Shown here one piece after another: positions 10,078-18,198 of a stretch of DNA of 64,000 bases (within the stretch, counting starts at the first letter, position 1; each line of letters opens with the position of its first letter). This DNA comes from a virus: IMG/VR virus record IMGVR_UViG_3300025626_000006, positions 47,910-111,909 of that record; one strand, written 5' to 3'. The notes beneath the pieces were generated by a model that did no database searches, had not been told where the DNA came from, and worked only from the letters and a program-made list of their open reading frames with translations. Both the position numbers and the translations under genes were made by a program.

Positions 10078-10515
10078 CTATGCTATTGATAGACCACCTT
10101 GTTCATCTACATTTAATATAATTATGTTATTTGCTCCACTTTCTCCAACAGAAAATGTAAAAGAAATATTAACTCTATTACTATCCGCTAAGTTTTCTAC
10201 TACTATTTCAGTCATATTAATATATGGTAGCCAGAATTTAATATCTTCCGATACAGTATCTTTTAGATTATCTAATAGCTCTTGAGTTATATTTTCAAAT
10301 AAGAATGATGGAATATCTGTTCCAAATAATGGTTGTAGTGGTCGTTCTCCTTTACGCGTTAATAGTAAATTTTTTAAATTAGATAAAGCTTGGTCTTGTG
10401 TTGTGTAAGTGCTAGCGAATATTGGAGTACCCCCTAATGGGAATGGTATTCCAACTGCCACATTCTTTTGTAAATCTAAAGGATTTATCTTTTGTGATAC
10501 TCTAGCTTTTGCCAT
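10078..10515 (-). CDS. 25: baseplate wedge protein gp25-like
   Basis: A 145-aa protein with the gp25 pattern: GIPFPLGG...Y.T.DQALSNLKNLLLTRKGERPLQPLFG followed by helices and a final beta hairpin. gp25-family proteins join the baseplate wedge to the tail sheath and are also found in type VI secretion (TssE). It shares one base with the upstream gene and sits next to gp6, as in T4-like phages. Confidence 0.92.
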   Translation of the reverse strand: MAKARVSQKINPLDLQKNVAVGIPFPLGGTPIFASTYTTQDQALSNLKNLLLTRKGERPLQPLFGTDIPSFLFENITQELLDNLKDTVSEDIKFWLPYINMTEIVVENLADSNRVNISFTFSVGESGANNIIILNVDEQGGLSIA

Positions 10516-10961
10516 TACAATAACCCTGATTTCTTTTTATTAATAGCTTTCATTAGCCCTGAGTAATCTCGTGTTAATGCATCTGCTACACCAGAGTCAA
10601 CGACTTTCTGCATATCAGTTGTTCGTCCATCTGAATCTGTTTGTGGTATCATGGATGTATTTACTTGACCATTACCACCAAATGCTTGAGCCATATCAGC
10701 CCCAAACATACCATTTGGTGTACCACTCATATTTCTCCATTGACCATCATTAGCGGTTTCATTTAATAAATCAGAAAACTTGTTCTCTTTGAACATTGCT
10801 GTGTTTGGTTTACTTTTAGTTTTTCGACTAATCGCTTGCTTTGGAGTATTAGCTTCTTTTAAAAGAGATTCCTTAATAGCCATTGTCTGTTTAGCTACTT
10901 GCTTTTTTACCTCTTCTTTAATTAACAATTTGATTGCTTTTACAAATTTGTTTGTGTCCAT
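10515..10961 (-). CDS. hypothetical protein of the baseplate operon
   Basis: A 148-aa protein with a basic, helical N-terminus (KFVKAIKLLIKEEVKKQVAKQ) and a flexible Gly/Asn/Met-rich remainder. It lies between the gp5-like hub gene and gp25, where marine T4-like phages often carry a small uncharacterised structural or assembly protein. A late-type motif (ACTATTTATT) lies 4-13 bases upstream of its start. Function unknown. Confidence 0.6.
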   Translation of the reverse strand: MDTNKFVKAIKLLIKEEVKKQVAKQTMAIKESLLKEANTPKQAISRKTKSKPNTAMFKENKFSDLLNETANDGQWRNMSGTPNGMFGADMAQAFGGNGQVNTSMIPQTDSDGRTTDMQKVVDSGVADALTRDYSGLMKAINKKKSGLL

Positions 10962-10964
10962 AGT

Positions 10965-10974
10965 AATAAATAGT
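10965..10974 (-). promoter_or_regulatory. candidate late-type promoter (ACTATTTATT)
   Basis: The minus strand reads AAACTATTTATTACTATG, so the box almost touches the start codon of the gene at 10961. If it is a promoter for that gene the mRNA would be leaderless; it may instead serve gp25 and gp6 further on. Confidence 0.3.
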
Positions 10975-10985
10975 TTAAATTATTT

Positions 10986-12041
10986 TTATTGTTTCATTAA
11001 GCCCAATTCAGTCGTTATTTTTGCAATACGAGCTGTTATTGCGGCTGTTTGTCCTTTGAGTGTAGCACCTGCGCCAGCAAGTGGGGCATTTACCCCTACA
11101 ATAGTGTTTGGAGTTGTAGAAATGTTTCCAATTGCTCCAGCTTGCGCAAAACTACTCACAGCACTTGTTAACTCATTTAACTCATTTTTGATTTCTTCGA
11201 TTTGAGTAAACATATTATCCATAGCAGCTTTCCATGTTGGAGTTGATATATTTACATCACCACTACCAATGATAGCTACACTATCTGTTTTAGCATTAAG
11301 TACAATCCTATCACTATTAGCTACAATCTGATTACCAGTGTAGACTGCTGTTGGTATAATCCCCCTAGCTCCAGCTACATCATGTGCTGAGTCAAGGGAT
11401 ATTTTATGTCCCGATGTAAGGTATATTGACGTGTCGTCATCATTTACATCTTCGATTGTGAATGTGTTCCAACCATCTGCTTTTTGAGTATTTCTTAAAA
11501 TTGTGATTGGGTTTGCTGGTGGGCCTGACCAAGTAGGTTCTTTAGATGTTTGTGCTCCTGATGGTGTATATCCTAATCTTATCGATTGACCGAATCTACC
11601 TTCAAGTAAAACATCACCACTAAATGGTTGAAGTTGTGATAGGTCAGCTACTTCTTCAAATCCAAAATCAAAAGCAAAATCAGAAGAACCACCACCCGAT
11701 GGATTCCCTGCTGCAGCTGCTTCGTAACTACCACCGTCTGTACCAGATGATAACCCAAGTGAAGATTTAGGAAGTACGTTGTGATTTATGTTTCGTTGTA
11801 AAGATACCGAAGTTGTATAGTAGTATCTTGAAGTTCTTGATAATGAACTAGCGTCTGGTCCGGGATGTTTTAGAATATGAATCATTTCACCTATAACAGG
11901 AACACGTTGAATATTCGTGTCCATTGGCCATGCTACAACTTCACTAAAAGCGTTTCCACCATTATTGATTTCTACTATTATGGAGTGTAGAAAATCAGAT
12001 TCGGAGTCATTAAGTTTAACTTGTTTAACAGTACCTACCAT
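10986..12041 (-). CDS. 5: gp5-like baseplate hub/spike protein (OB-fold), no lysozyme domain
   Basis: Residues 1-60 (VKLNDSESDFLHSIIVEINN...EVVAWPMD...VPVIGEMIHIL) match the N-terminal OB-fold of T4 gp5. The middle carries a second beta-rich section (SIRLGY...GPPANPITILRNTQ...SIYLTSGHKISLD), common in gp5 homologues of marine myophages, and the end is helical. No lysozyme domain is present, as in many cyanophage gp5 proteins. Its stop and the next gene's start are adjacent, consistent with one operon. Confidence 0.8.
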   Translation of the reverse strand: MVGTVKQVKLNDSESDFLHSIIVEINNGGNAFSEVVAWPMDTNIQRVPVIGEMIHILKHPGPDASSLSRTSRYYYTTSVSLQRNINHNVLPKSSLGLSSGTDGGSYEAAAAGNPSGGGSSDFAFDFGFEEVADLSQLQPFSGDVLLEGRFGQSIRLGYTPSGAQTSKEPTWSGPPANPITILRNTQKADGWNTFTIEDVNDDDTSIYLTSGHKISLDSAHDVAGARGIIPTAVYTGNQIVANSDRIVLNAKTDSVAIIGSGDVNISTPTWKAAMDNMFTQIEEIKNELNELTSAVSSFAQAGAIGNISTTPNTIVGVNAPLAGAGATLKGQTAAITARIAKITTELGLMKQ

Positions 12042-12403
12042 TACTCGTCTCCACTTTCTTCTTTAGGTAAATCTTTTTCTACTTCATCGATAGCGTCCAT
12101 TAGTTGGCGCTTTTCGTCTTCTGATAACATAAACCCACCATCGTCTGATGAGTTATTGTCTTTCATCATTCTTTGAACAATAGCCGCTAGTTTTACTAAT
12201 GCGTCATCATTCCTAACTGATATGTCAAGATATTCCTTTATTAATGGAACAACTACTGATGCATCATTTAGATTCTTGACCATTGGTTCAAGTTGTGCAA
12301 TCAGTAGTTTAATTTGTCTATCTTTCTTTTTTTGATTGGAGTATATATCCCCCATCAAGTCAGCAAAAGACTTTCCTTTAAATATTTCATCGTCTTTGGT
12401 CAT
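12041..12403 (-). CDS. hypothetical acidic helical protein between sigma factor and hub gene
   Basis: The ATG at 12403 is chosen because GAGG stands six bases before it; an upstream TTG in frame (12415) is less likely. The 120-aa product is mostly helical (SFADLMGDIYSNQKKKDRQIKLLIAQLEP) with an acidic C-terminus. It overlaps the late sigma gene by 17 bases, implying coupled translation. Similar small proteins sit next to gene 55 in marine T4-like phages, but no role is known to me. Confidence 0.6.
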   Translation of the reverse strand: MTKDDEIFKGKSFADLMGDIYSNQKKKDRQIKLLIAQLEPMVKNLNDASVVVPLIKEYLDISVRNDDALVKLAAIVQRMMKDNNSSDDGGFMLSEDEKRQLMDAIDEVEKDLPKEESGDE

Positions 12404-13118
12404 TGAATTCCTCAATTCTATGGTTTAGATTTTGTAAACCACCATTTAAATAATCGATATATAATTCTTTATATAAGTATTTTAATTTTCCAATTACTTT
12501 TGTTATATATTGTGTTTGTACGCCGGTTCTTTCTCTAATAAGTATGTAGAGTGCCTTTTTGTTGTACGAATAAAGGTCGTGTCGTGTTCTAAATAACTCA
12601 TTAATAGAGTCAGCAATTTTTTGGTCTCGTTCTTTTGTAAACAATTTAAATAGATTAGCATCTATATATCTTACATAGAAATCAAAAAAGTCAGATACCG
12701 ATTCTCTCATTTCTTTATCAAATACTTCATTCGTTATATTTCTTGAAGTATCAATCGCTTCTACCTTATCTTTTTGCTTCATACGTTGGTAGTTCTGATT
12801 GTTTTCATTGAAGAGGTAGTTTCTAGCTACAACTGTAAAGTAGGAAAATGCTCTACCATTTTCTCCATTGAATTTAGTTATCTTTTGATTTAGAAAAGCT
12901 ACTACGTTTGCCTTTACGTCATCGTAAGGAACATCGAAGTAATACGTTTTGTAAGTATGTATTACATTTTCAGACAACTTATCGAATGGGTAGTGAATAA
13001 ATCTATTGTAGATTTTATTCTTTAACTTCATATCATCAGAACCATTATATGCGTTTATAGCTATTTCTGTGATTTTTGTAAAATACCTCTTACTTCGTTT
13101 CCTTCGCTTCTTGGCCAT
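12387..13118 (-). CDS. 55: late-transcription sigma factor, gp55-like
   Basis: A 243-aa protein whose N-terminus is strongly basic and whose middle contains KITKFNGENGRAFSYFTVVARNYLFNENN, the conserved segment of gp55-type sigma factors of T4-like phages. gp55 replaces the host sigma on RNA polymerase and recognises an 8-base late -10 box. The candidate late motif here is (C/A)TATTTATA. The gene overlaps both neighbours, and the baseplate genes it would activate lie immediately downstream. Confidence 0.8.
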   Translation of the reverse strand: MAKKRRKRSKRYFTKITEIAINAYNGSDDMKLKNKIYNRFIHYPFDKLSENVIHTYKTYYFDVPYDDVKANVVAFLNQKITKFNGENGRAFSYFTVVARNYLFNENNQNYQRMKQKDKVEAIDTSRNITNEVFDKEMRESVSDFFDFYVRYIDANLFKLFTKERDQKIADSINELFRTRHDLYSYNKKALYILIRERTGVQTQYITKVIGKLKYLYKELYIDYLNGGLQNLNHRIEEFNDQRR

Positions 13119-13380
13119 AATATTTTTCTAAGTCTTCTATTATTTCATACATCTGCTTAAATATAGTCCCAGTCTCATCGTCAGCTTCAAATGCTCCTTT
13201 GGTATCTAAGTCTTTTAACTTTTCCATCGACTTATCAATCTTTTGAGCGATTGTCGATATTGTGTTTTCCTGCTCTTCAACAACATCCTCAGTAGCTTCG
13301 TTCTTACGGAGTAAATTCCATGTTGTAAAAATGAATACTAATGATACAATTGTATTGAGTATAATAATTGTTGTTATCAT
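13090..13380 (-). CDS. small membrane-anchored coiled-coil protein
   Basis: One N-terminal transmembrane segment (residues 3-22, IIILNTIVSLVFIFTTW) is followed by an acidic coiled coil (about 30-90). Homologue-like small membrane proteins stand beside the gp55 gene in other marine T4-like phages. It overlaps the sigma gene by 29 bases. Function unknown. Confidence 0.65.
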   Translation of the reverse strand: MITTIIILNTIVSLVFIFTTWNLLRKNEATEDVVEEQENTISTIAQKIDKSMEKLKDLDTKGAFEADDETGTIFKQMYEIIEDLEKYYGQEAKETK

Positions 13381-13381
13381 A

Positions 13382-14164
13382 TTAATCTTCTACTATGTCT
13401 TTAAATGCATCAAATACATTTACAGACGTTTTTGTTTGTTTAGAAAACGTATCGCTTAACTTACCTTTAGCTGACGGTCTACCATTGGGGTTTCGAGTTG
13501 ATTTAACTTTACTACCTTGTGTTTCCCATCTTTTGTTTTCATAAATAGCAGCCATCTGGTCTGCAGTGTGCATGATGAATGGTAATGAGGTTTTTAATCT
13601 GTCATCGTTATTGTACTTAATGTAATATTGTTTATTACCTTCGTCATATAACCCATCAGTTAATCTCATACCTATCATTTCCACTTCGGTATACTTTACA
13701 CCAAAATGATTTAGGTTGAACATAGTTCGGTCATTGGTATTCATCCAATGAATATCAGGACTTGTTTTATATATCTTTCCTTGATTCTTAACATGCCACT
13801 CAGAATCATTCTTTATATAATAGTCTTTGTCAGCAGTACCTAACTTACCTAAGTCATGGTGAAGTGCTGTAAACAACAAGGTCTCTCTGTCAATGTCTTC
13901 CATTATCATTCCAAGGTCTTTCCATAGGTCGTATACCTTTAGTGAGTTTCTACACACTCTAAGTACATGGTCTACATATCCACCTGGAAATGCATTATGA
14001 TAATGTTCAACTGATGATGCTGGTGTGTAAATCATTCTCTCTTCATAATGGTCATACATTTTGTTAAGAGATTCCAACCTTTCACCAGTAAAGGTTTGGT
14101 TGATTAACTTTCTGAACTTTTGGTAGTTTTCTACAAGTTCTTCTGCTGTAAAGAAATTTGTCAT
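13382..14164 (-). CDS. HD-domain phosphohydrolase
   Basis: The HD signature is visible: HNAFPGGYVDHVLRV (first His), then LLFTALHHDLGKLG (the HD pair), with a distal HTADQMA segment supplying the last acidic ligand. HD proteins hydrolyse nucleotides, cyclic nucleotides or ppGpp-like signals; length (260 aa) and order fit a phage nucleotide hydrolase. The last ~45 residues are basic and disordered. It lies one base from the membrane protein downstream and 10 from ClpP upstream. Substrate not known. Confidence 0.8.
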   Translation of the reverse strand: MTNFFTAEELVENYQKFRKLINQTFTGERLESLNKMYDHYEERMIYTPASSVEHYHNAFPGGYVDHVLRVCRNSLKVYDLWKDLGMIMEDIDRETLLFTALHHDLGKLGTADKDYYIKNDSEWHVKNQGKIYKTSPDIHWMNTNDRTMFNLNHFGVKYTEVEMIGMRLTDGLYDEGNKQYYIKYNNDDRLKTSLPFIMHTADQMAAIYENKRWETQGSKVKSTRNPNGRPSAKGKLSDTFSKQTKTSVNVFDAFKDIVED

Positions 14165-14174
14165 TTTATATTAT

Positions 14175-14816
14175 TTAAATTATTACGTCTACTATTCCTA
14201 ACTCCTTAGCTCGTTCAGATGACATAAAGAAATCTGATGATGATATGTTTTCCCAATATGCTTTATCTTCGTTAGAATATTTAGCCATTAATTCATTACA
14301 ATCGCTTTCTAATTCTTCGCTAAATTTAGCATTAGATTTTACATCATTTAATTTACCAACAACAACTGTTGATAATTGGTGAACCATAATCTTAGAATGT
14401 TTTGATATCATTCGATTACCAGTTCCACAAGTAAGTAGTAATGCAGCTGCAGACATGGCTGCTCCCCTAACTATAATATTAAAAGTTATACCTTGTGCTT
14501 TCATTGTATCCATAAAGTCAATTAAAGCCAAAGTTTCTATTACATCTCCTCCTGGAGAATTTAATAGAATATTGAACACCTTAACATCTTCGTTAAGTTT
14601 CATTAACAATCGTGTTTTAGCAACGACATCGAATGTCATTCCTGATTGTATTTCACCTTCAATAATAATTACATTATCTTTAGTATCAATACCATAGTCG
14701 AATTCTCTGAAATACTTTCTGTTTGGGTCTGTCATTCCTTGCTCTTCTTTATTATAGGAAACCGATATACTATCATCTAAATAGGTGTTCGATTCATTTC
14801 CGTATAGTTCGTCCAT
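14175..14816 (-). CDS. clpP: ClpP-like serine protease
   Basis: The ClpP fold is evident: NILLNSPGGDVIETLALID, then the catalytic Ser122 in RGAAMSAAALLLTCG and His146 in SKIMVHQLS; the Asp is probably in SSDFFMSSERAKELGIVD near the end. Length (213 aa) fits ClpP. It may form a proteolytic chamber with the host Clp ATPase, or serve as a head maturation protease, as ClpP relatives do in some phages; no capsid genes lie next to it here. A ClpS adaptor is encoded at 51.85-52.08 kb. A host-like promoter lies just upstream. Confidence 0.88.
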   Translation of the reverse strand: MDELYGNESNTYLDDSISVSYNKEEQGMTDPNRKYFREFDYGIDTKDNVIIIEGEIQSGMTFDVVAKTRLLMKLNEDVKVFNILLNSPGGDVIETLALIDFMDTMKAQGITFNIIVRGAAMSAAALLLTCGTGNRMISKHSKIMVHQLSTVVVGKLNDVKSNAKFSEELESDCNELMAKYSNEDKAYWENISSSDFFMSSERAKELGIVDVII

Positions 14817-14837
14817 AATTCTATTATTAAAGTTATA

Positions 14838-14869
14838 CTAATATACAACATTTGTATGAGAATACCAAA
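14838..14869 (-). promoter_or_regulatory. host-type promoter for clpP (TTTG-N20-TATATTAG)
   Basis: On the minus strand TTTG (-33) at 14869-14866 and TATATTAG (-7) at 14845-14838 are 20 bases apart, the Bacteroidota housekeeping layout. The start codon of clpP is 22 bases downstream of the -7 box. The paired TTAACA boxes found at other copies are absent. Confidence 0.75.
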
Positions 14870-14878
14870 TGTTTTTGT

Positions 14879-15967
14879 TTATTTTTTAGAAGTGTCAGCG
14901 TAGTTGTGTTTTGAGTTACGTTTTATGGATTCACCATAAAGTTCTTTAGTGTCTAAGGTTTCAACTTTTTCATTAGGAACAAACCTTACTTCTTCTTTTT
15001 GAGGTTGTTCTTTTTCCACCTCTTTTTCACTATCTCCGCCCGTTTTTTCATCAGCATTAAACTGCTCGTTAAAATCTTGCATCTCTTCTTCAGTCCACAT
15101 ACCATCATCTATAATATCTAAAACCTTCTCACTATCATCAATATCTTCAGCTTCTTTATTTTTTTTATCGTTTCCTAATAACTTATTTAATGCTATTACC
15201 ATAGCTATCGCTAATGGGTCAAACACAAAGACAATTAGTAATGTAAACCAATTTACAATTACATTCATAGCTTTACCAGTTATTTCAGACATATATCTAA
15301 GAGGCCCAATTTCAGCGGCTATCTCATTATTAGATTCTAAATCTAATATTTGTAAGTCAAGCCTTGTAATTGAATCTGTAACTGATTCTATCTTTATACT
15401 AATATCATTTCGTGATTGTACAGCCAAGTCTAACTCTTTTGTTAATAACCTTCGAGTTGAGGATGATTGTGTCGTAATTATATTACCAAGCGTGTCTTTA
15501 TATTGTATCTTATTATTAGTTATACCATTCCTTAAATCACCAATCGATGTACTTAGGCTGGATTTCTCATTCATAAAATAATTTAATTGTTCATTAAACC
15601 TATTCTTTTTTAGTTCAATTACATTTATCTGTTTATCCATAACACCAAGTTGGTCAGCTGTTTTTTGATAAGCAGCAGTTAGGAATCCATAGATACCAGC
15701 TGATGTGATTATCATTAATACACCTACTGCTAAGGTAAGATACCACTTCATCCACCCAGCTTTATTCCAATGGTTATGTAGGTATGATGCTATTATTAAT
15801 TTAGAGAACTCTAAAGCAGCCGCCATAATTATTACTTCTGTTTTTGCTCCAGCAAATAAAGAGCTAAGCCCAAAGACCGAATAGTATGCTGCTGAACCAG
15901 CCAACGCAAGTGTACTGAGTATCATCAGTAATATGAATATATTTGACCTGTTAAATATTTTTTTCAT
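14879..15967 (-). CDS. four-helix membrane protein with coiled coil and acidic tail
   Basis: Four hydrophobic segments (about residues 10-30, 40-62, 72-95 and 230-258) flank a long extracytoplasmic or cytoplasmic coiled coil (about 100-225) rich in Lys, Asn and Ser. The C-terminal 100 residues are highly acidic and end with a polar tail. It resembles uncharacterised membrane proteins of Bacteroidota phages. It may act at the inner membrane in host takeover or lysis timing; there is no direct evidence. Confidence 0.65.
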   Translation of the reverse strand: MKKIFNRSNIFILLMILSTLALAGSAAYYSVFGLSSLFAGAKTEVIIMAAALEFSKLIIASYLHNHWNKAGWMKWYLTLAVGVLMIITSAGIYGFLTAAYQKTADQLGVMDKQINVIELKKNRFNEQLNYFMNEKSSLSTSIGDLRNGITNNKIQYKDTLGNIITTQSSSTRRLLTKELDLAVQSRNDISIKIESVTDSITRLDLQILDLESNNEIAAEIGPLRYMSEITGKAMNVIVNWFTLLIVFVFDPLAIAMVIALNKLLGNDKKNKEAEDIDDSEKVLDIIDDGMWTEEEMQDFNEQFNADEKTGGDSEKEVEKEQPQKEEVRFVPNEKVETLDTKELYGESIKRNSKHNYADTSKK

Positions 15968-16025
15968 GTTTTTGTACCAAAATTGATTTTATTAACTTTT
16001 AGTTTTGTACTTATATCTACACAAC

Positions 16026-16068
16026 CTAAGTTGCTAAGCTTAATAACTTAGTAATTATCTAAGATAAT
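16026..16068 (-). other. two hairpins in the leader of the membrane-protein gene
   Basis: CTAAGTT (16026-16032) pairs with AACTTAG (16045-16051), and ATTATC (16054-16059) pairs with GATAAT (16063-16068). Both lie between a CTATATTTATA box (16077-16085) and the start at 15967, so they would be in its 5' leader. No U-run follows, so a terminator is unlikely. Confidence 0.35.
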
Positions 16069-16076
16069 CACAAGTA

Positions 16077-16085
16077 TAAATATAG
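16077..16085 (-). promoter_or_regulatory. candidate late-type promoter (CTATATTTA)
   Basis: The minus strand reads CTATATTTATAC about 110 bases upstream of the membrane-protein gene at 15967, matching the box before the structural gene at 591. No -33 TTTG is found at N20. Confidence 0.35.
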
Positions 16086-16134
16086 ATTATTAAATTAATT
16101 AATAAATAATAACAAGCTTTCCCCATACTATGCC

Positions 16135-17046
16135 CTATTGGTGTCTACCAAAATTGGAAAGATAATTTAAGACTGTCAACTCTTTTTCCTTAGCTTCTAC
16201 TACAATGTCAATATCATGACCATATGTATTTATTTCTGAGTAGATGTAATCCGAGTGAGCTTGTGGTTTTGCAGTCTCATCTTCAAGTGTTCTTGATTCA
16301 GAATAATGTACAACAGGTTTTATATCACCCCACGTTGACATAGCTAACTCTAATGCTTCTTGTTCTGACATACCACCAGTGTTAAAGGTGTGGTGATGAT
16401 AATCAAATACAATAGGAATACCAATACGTTCATGTATGTACATTAAATCTTTTACTGAGTACATAGAACCTTTATCATCATTCTCTACTGTAAGACGTGT
16501 CTGAACTGATTCAGGTAATCTCTCAAAGTTCTTACAGAACCTATCCATAGCAGATATCTTATCACCATACACGCCATTACAATGTATATTTATTTTATTG
16601 TAAGGAGTACGAGACAATCCCATGAGGTCAAATGTCTCACCATGTATAGTTAAGTCTTTGATTGTGTTATCCACAACTCGGTCAGTTGGTGATACCAATA
16701 CGTTAAATGGGCCAGGATGTGATGTTACACGTTGACCATACTTTTCAGCTAATCTACCAGCGCCATTTAGTAATATAGCGAACTTACGATAATCAGGCAT
16801 ATCTGTTAACTTGAACTCACTAGCCCAAGGTATTAGATTAGAGCTCATACGGAACAGATTAAACCCATTCTTATGATTCCATTTGATTATTTCGATAAGG
16901 TCTCTAGCGTTCTCTAAAGCAAGTCCAGATGACTTTGATATACCTTCTTTTAGAAAGGTTCGTTTAATCATACTACGATTTGTAGTAATCTTTGGTTTTT
17001 GTTTACCTAACGTTTGATTGATACAAGCGTATCCTAAATTTACCAT
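16135..17046 (-). CDS. uvdE: UV damage endonuclease (UvdE/UVDE family)
   Basis: The N-terminus (MVNLGYACINQTLG) and the later strings NLFRMSSNLIPWAS, RVTSHPGPFNVL, INIHCNGVYGDK, RLTVENDD and IPIVFDYHHHTFN are the hallmarks of the TIM-barrel UvdE family, whose His/Glu/Asp residues bind metals and cut DNA 5' to UV lesions. Length (303 aa) is normal. It would let the phage repair sunlight damage in surface water. It is preceded by its own promoter, which overlaps the terminator of the upstream gene. Confidence 0.93.
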   Translation of the reverse strand: MVNLGYACINQTLGKQKPKITTNRSMIKRTFLKEGISKSSGLALENARDLIEIIKWNHKNGFNLFRMSSNLIPWASEFKLTDMPDYRKFAILLNGAGRLAEKYGQRVTSHPGPFNVLVSPTDRVVDNTIKDLTIHGETFDLMGLSRTPYNKINIHCNGVYGDKISAMDRFCKNFERLPESVQTRLTVENDDKGSMYSVKDLMYIHERIGIPIVFDYHHHTFNTGGMSEQEALELAMSTWGDIKPVVHYSESRTLEDETAKPQAHSDYIYSEINTYGHDIDIVVEAKEKELTVLNYLSNFGRHQ

Positions 17047-17075
17047 ACAGTTTTCATTTATTAATTATTATACTA

Positions 17076-17107
17076 CTAATATAACAAAAAAAGGGGACTT
17101 ATACAAG
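17076..17107 (-). promoter_or_regulatory. host-type promoter for uvdE (CTTG-N20-TATATTAG)
   Basis: The -33 box CTTG and -7 box TATATTAG are 20 bases apart, 30 bases upstream of the uvdE start. The -33 and spacer lie inside the terminator hairpin of the preceding gene. Confidence 0.65.
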
Positions 17108-17111
17108 CCCC
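17086..17111 (-). terminator. intrinsic terminator overlapping the uvdE promoter
   Basis: The minus-strand RNA forms GGGGCUU-GUAU-AAG-(U)-CCCC followed by seven U residues, a standard Rho-independent terminator 17 bases after the stop of the 67-aa gene at 17128. The same DNA supplies the uvdE promoter, so termination and initiation share about 20 bases. Confidence 0.75.
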
Positions 17112-17127
17112 CTATGTTAAATAATTG

Positions 17128-17331
17128 TTAAATTTCTTGCCACTCTACATCCGTAACTTCTTCAAGGAAATAGAAAAACCCATCGCTTCCCTTCAGTACA
17201 GTGTCGCAGTTCAAATAAGACTTCCACGTTTCTACAATCGGACGCCGGTCGGAATGTATTTTACGCTTGATTAAATATAACTTGTTGTTGTGTTGTAATT
17301 TGGGATATCTAAACCACGAATACGCTGACAT
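17128..17331 (-). CDS. hypothetical 67-aa protein
   Basis: A small beta-rich protein with many aromatic residues (YSWFRYPKL, GFFYFLEE). It lies five bases downstream of hsp20 and is followed by an intrinsic terminator, so it is the last gene of that transcript. No family recognised. Confidence 0.55.
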   Translation of the reverse strand: MSAYSWFRYPKLQHNNKLYLIKRKIHSDRRPIVETWKSYLNCDTVLKGSDGFFYFLEEVTDVEWQEI

Positions 17332-17336
17332 TTAAC

Positions 17337-17681
17337 TTATTTAACTGTTACCTTAATGTTTTTTGCTTTCCTATCTTCATATTTAGGAATTGTAATATTA
17401 AGTAATCCATCTTTAGCTATTGCATTTGTAGCAGATAAGTCAAACGACTCGTGAATTTTATATTTCTTTTCAAGTTTACGAGAATCTTTCTCAGCTTTAA
17501 TTGTTAATAACCTATCTTCAACGTTAACTTCAATATCTTTATTGGATAATCCAGGTACTTCTAACTCCATAGTTAGTATATCATCTTTAATATACGAACT
17601 TGTATCTGAAATACTCTTACCATTATCAACATCCCAGTTTAACATACTTGATATAACGTGGTCAAAATTTGTGTAAATCAT
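17337..17681 (-). CDS. hsp20: small heat shock protein (Hsp20/alpha-crystallin)
   Basis: The alpha-crystallin core is clear: LTMELEVPGLSNKDIEVNVEDRLLTIKAE and a C-terminal GLLNITIPK, with the I-x-I-type end (IKVTV). Length 114 aa, short N-terminal arm. Hsp20 proteins hold unfolding proteins for refolding; marine T4-like phages often carry one. An AGAGGA-type ribosome site precedes the ATG. TGACA repeats lie about 80-105 bases upstream. Confidence 0.93.
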   Translation of the reverse strand: MIYTNFDHVISSMLNWDVDNGKSISDTSSYIKDDILTMELEVPGLSNKDIEVNVEDRLLTIKAEKDSRKLEKKYKIHESFDLSATNAIAKDGLLNITIPKYEDRKAKNIKVTVK

Positions 17682-17761
17682 AATTTTCCTCTTTTTAAAA
17701 TTTATTTCTTTACGTTATATACTACCAATATTGTTCCAATGGTGATTTCACTATCATAACC

Positions 17762-17787
17762 TGACAATGTGTCACAATGTACTGACA
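17762..17787. promoter_or_regulatory. TGACA dyad and repeat upstream of hsp20
   Basis: TGACA-ATG-TGTCA (17762-17774) is a perfect 5-bp-arm dyad, and another TGACA follows at 17783-17787. They sit in the 111-base gap between the 128-aa gene and hsp20. This could be an operator for hsp20; it does not match CIRCE. Confidence 0.3.
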
Positions 17788-17792
17788 AAATG

Positions 17793-18179
17793 TTAGTTTG
17801 ATGAGATAGGACTACCTTTATCTATGAGTTGATATACACTTGCTGTACCTTTATCGTGTTGATGAAGTAACATATACCCATCCATAATAAACATTCTAAG
17901 TGTACGTTCTTTAATACCTTTATCTATACAATTGATAATAAAGTGTGAGTCTGTTAGAATTACATCAACCTTTAAAGGACTAACATCATCTTGTGATTCT
18001 TCGTCATTCTCATAGTCCCATATGTCCCCACCTTCATCCTGAGATTGTTCATCTTCCCAATCGTCAGCAAACTCTTCGGAATGGAATAACCAATCATATA
18101 AGTAATAGACTTTTTCGTCATCTGCCAACTCCATAAAGAAGTTATATTCTGCTTTATCCCATTGTAGTGTCATATCCAT
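17793..18179 (-). CDS. hypothetical acidic protein
   Basis: A 128-aa protein with a long Asp/Glu/Gln-rich stretch in the middle (about residues 35-75) between two more ordered ends. The acidic patch could mimic nucleic acid, which is speculation. First of a row of small genes read from 21.2 kb down; preceded by an ACTATTTATA box. Confidence 0.55.
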   Translation of the reverse strand: MDMTLQWDKAEYNFFMELADDEKVYYLYDWLFHSEEFADDWEDEQSQDEGGDIWDYENDEESQDDVSPLKVDVILTDSHFIINCIDKGIKERTLRMFIMDGYMLLHQHDKGTASVYQLIDKGSPISSN

Positions 18180-18188
18180 CCTCTTTAA

Positions 18189-18198
18189 TATAAATAGT
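18189..18198 (-). promoter_or_regulatory. candidate late-type promoter (ACTATTTATA)
   Basis: The minus strand reads AACTATTTATATTAAAGAGG, ending in the ribosome site of the gene at 18179. The box overlaps the stop codon of the previous gene. Confidence 0.4.

Noticed and set aside
14175-14816. ClpP as prohead protease
   Set aside because: No portal, scaffold or capsid gene is adjacent in this window; evidence only supports the ClpP fold.
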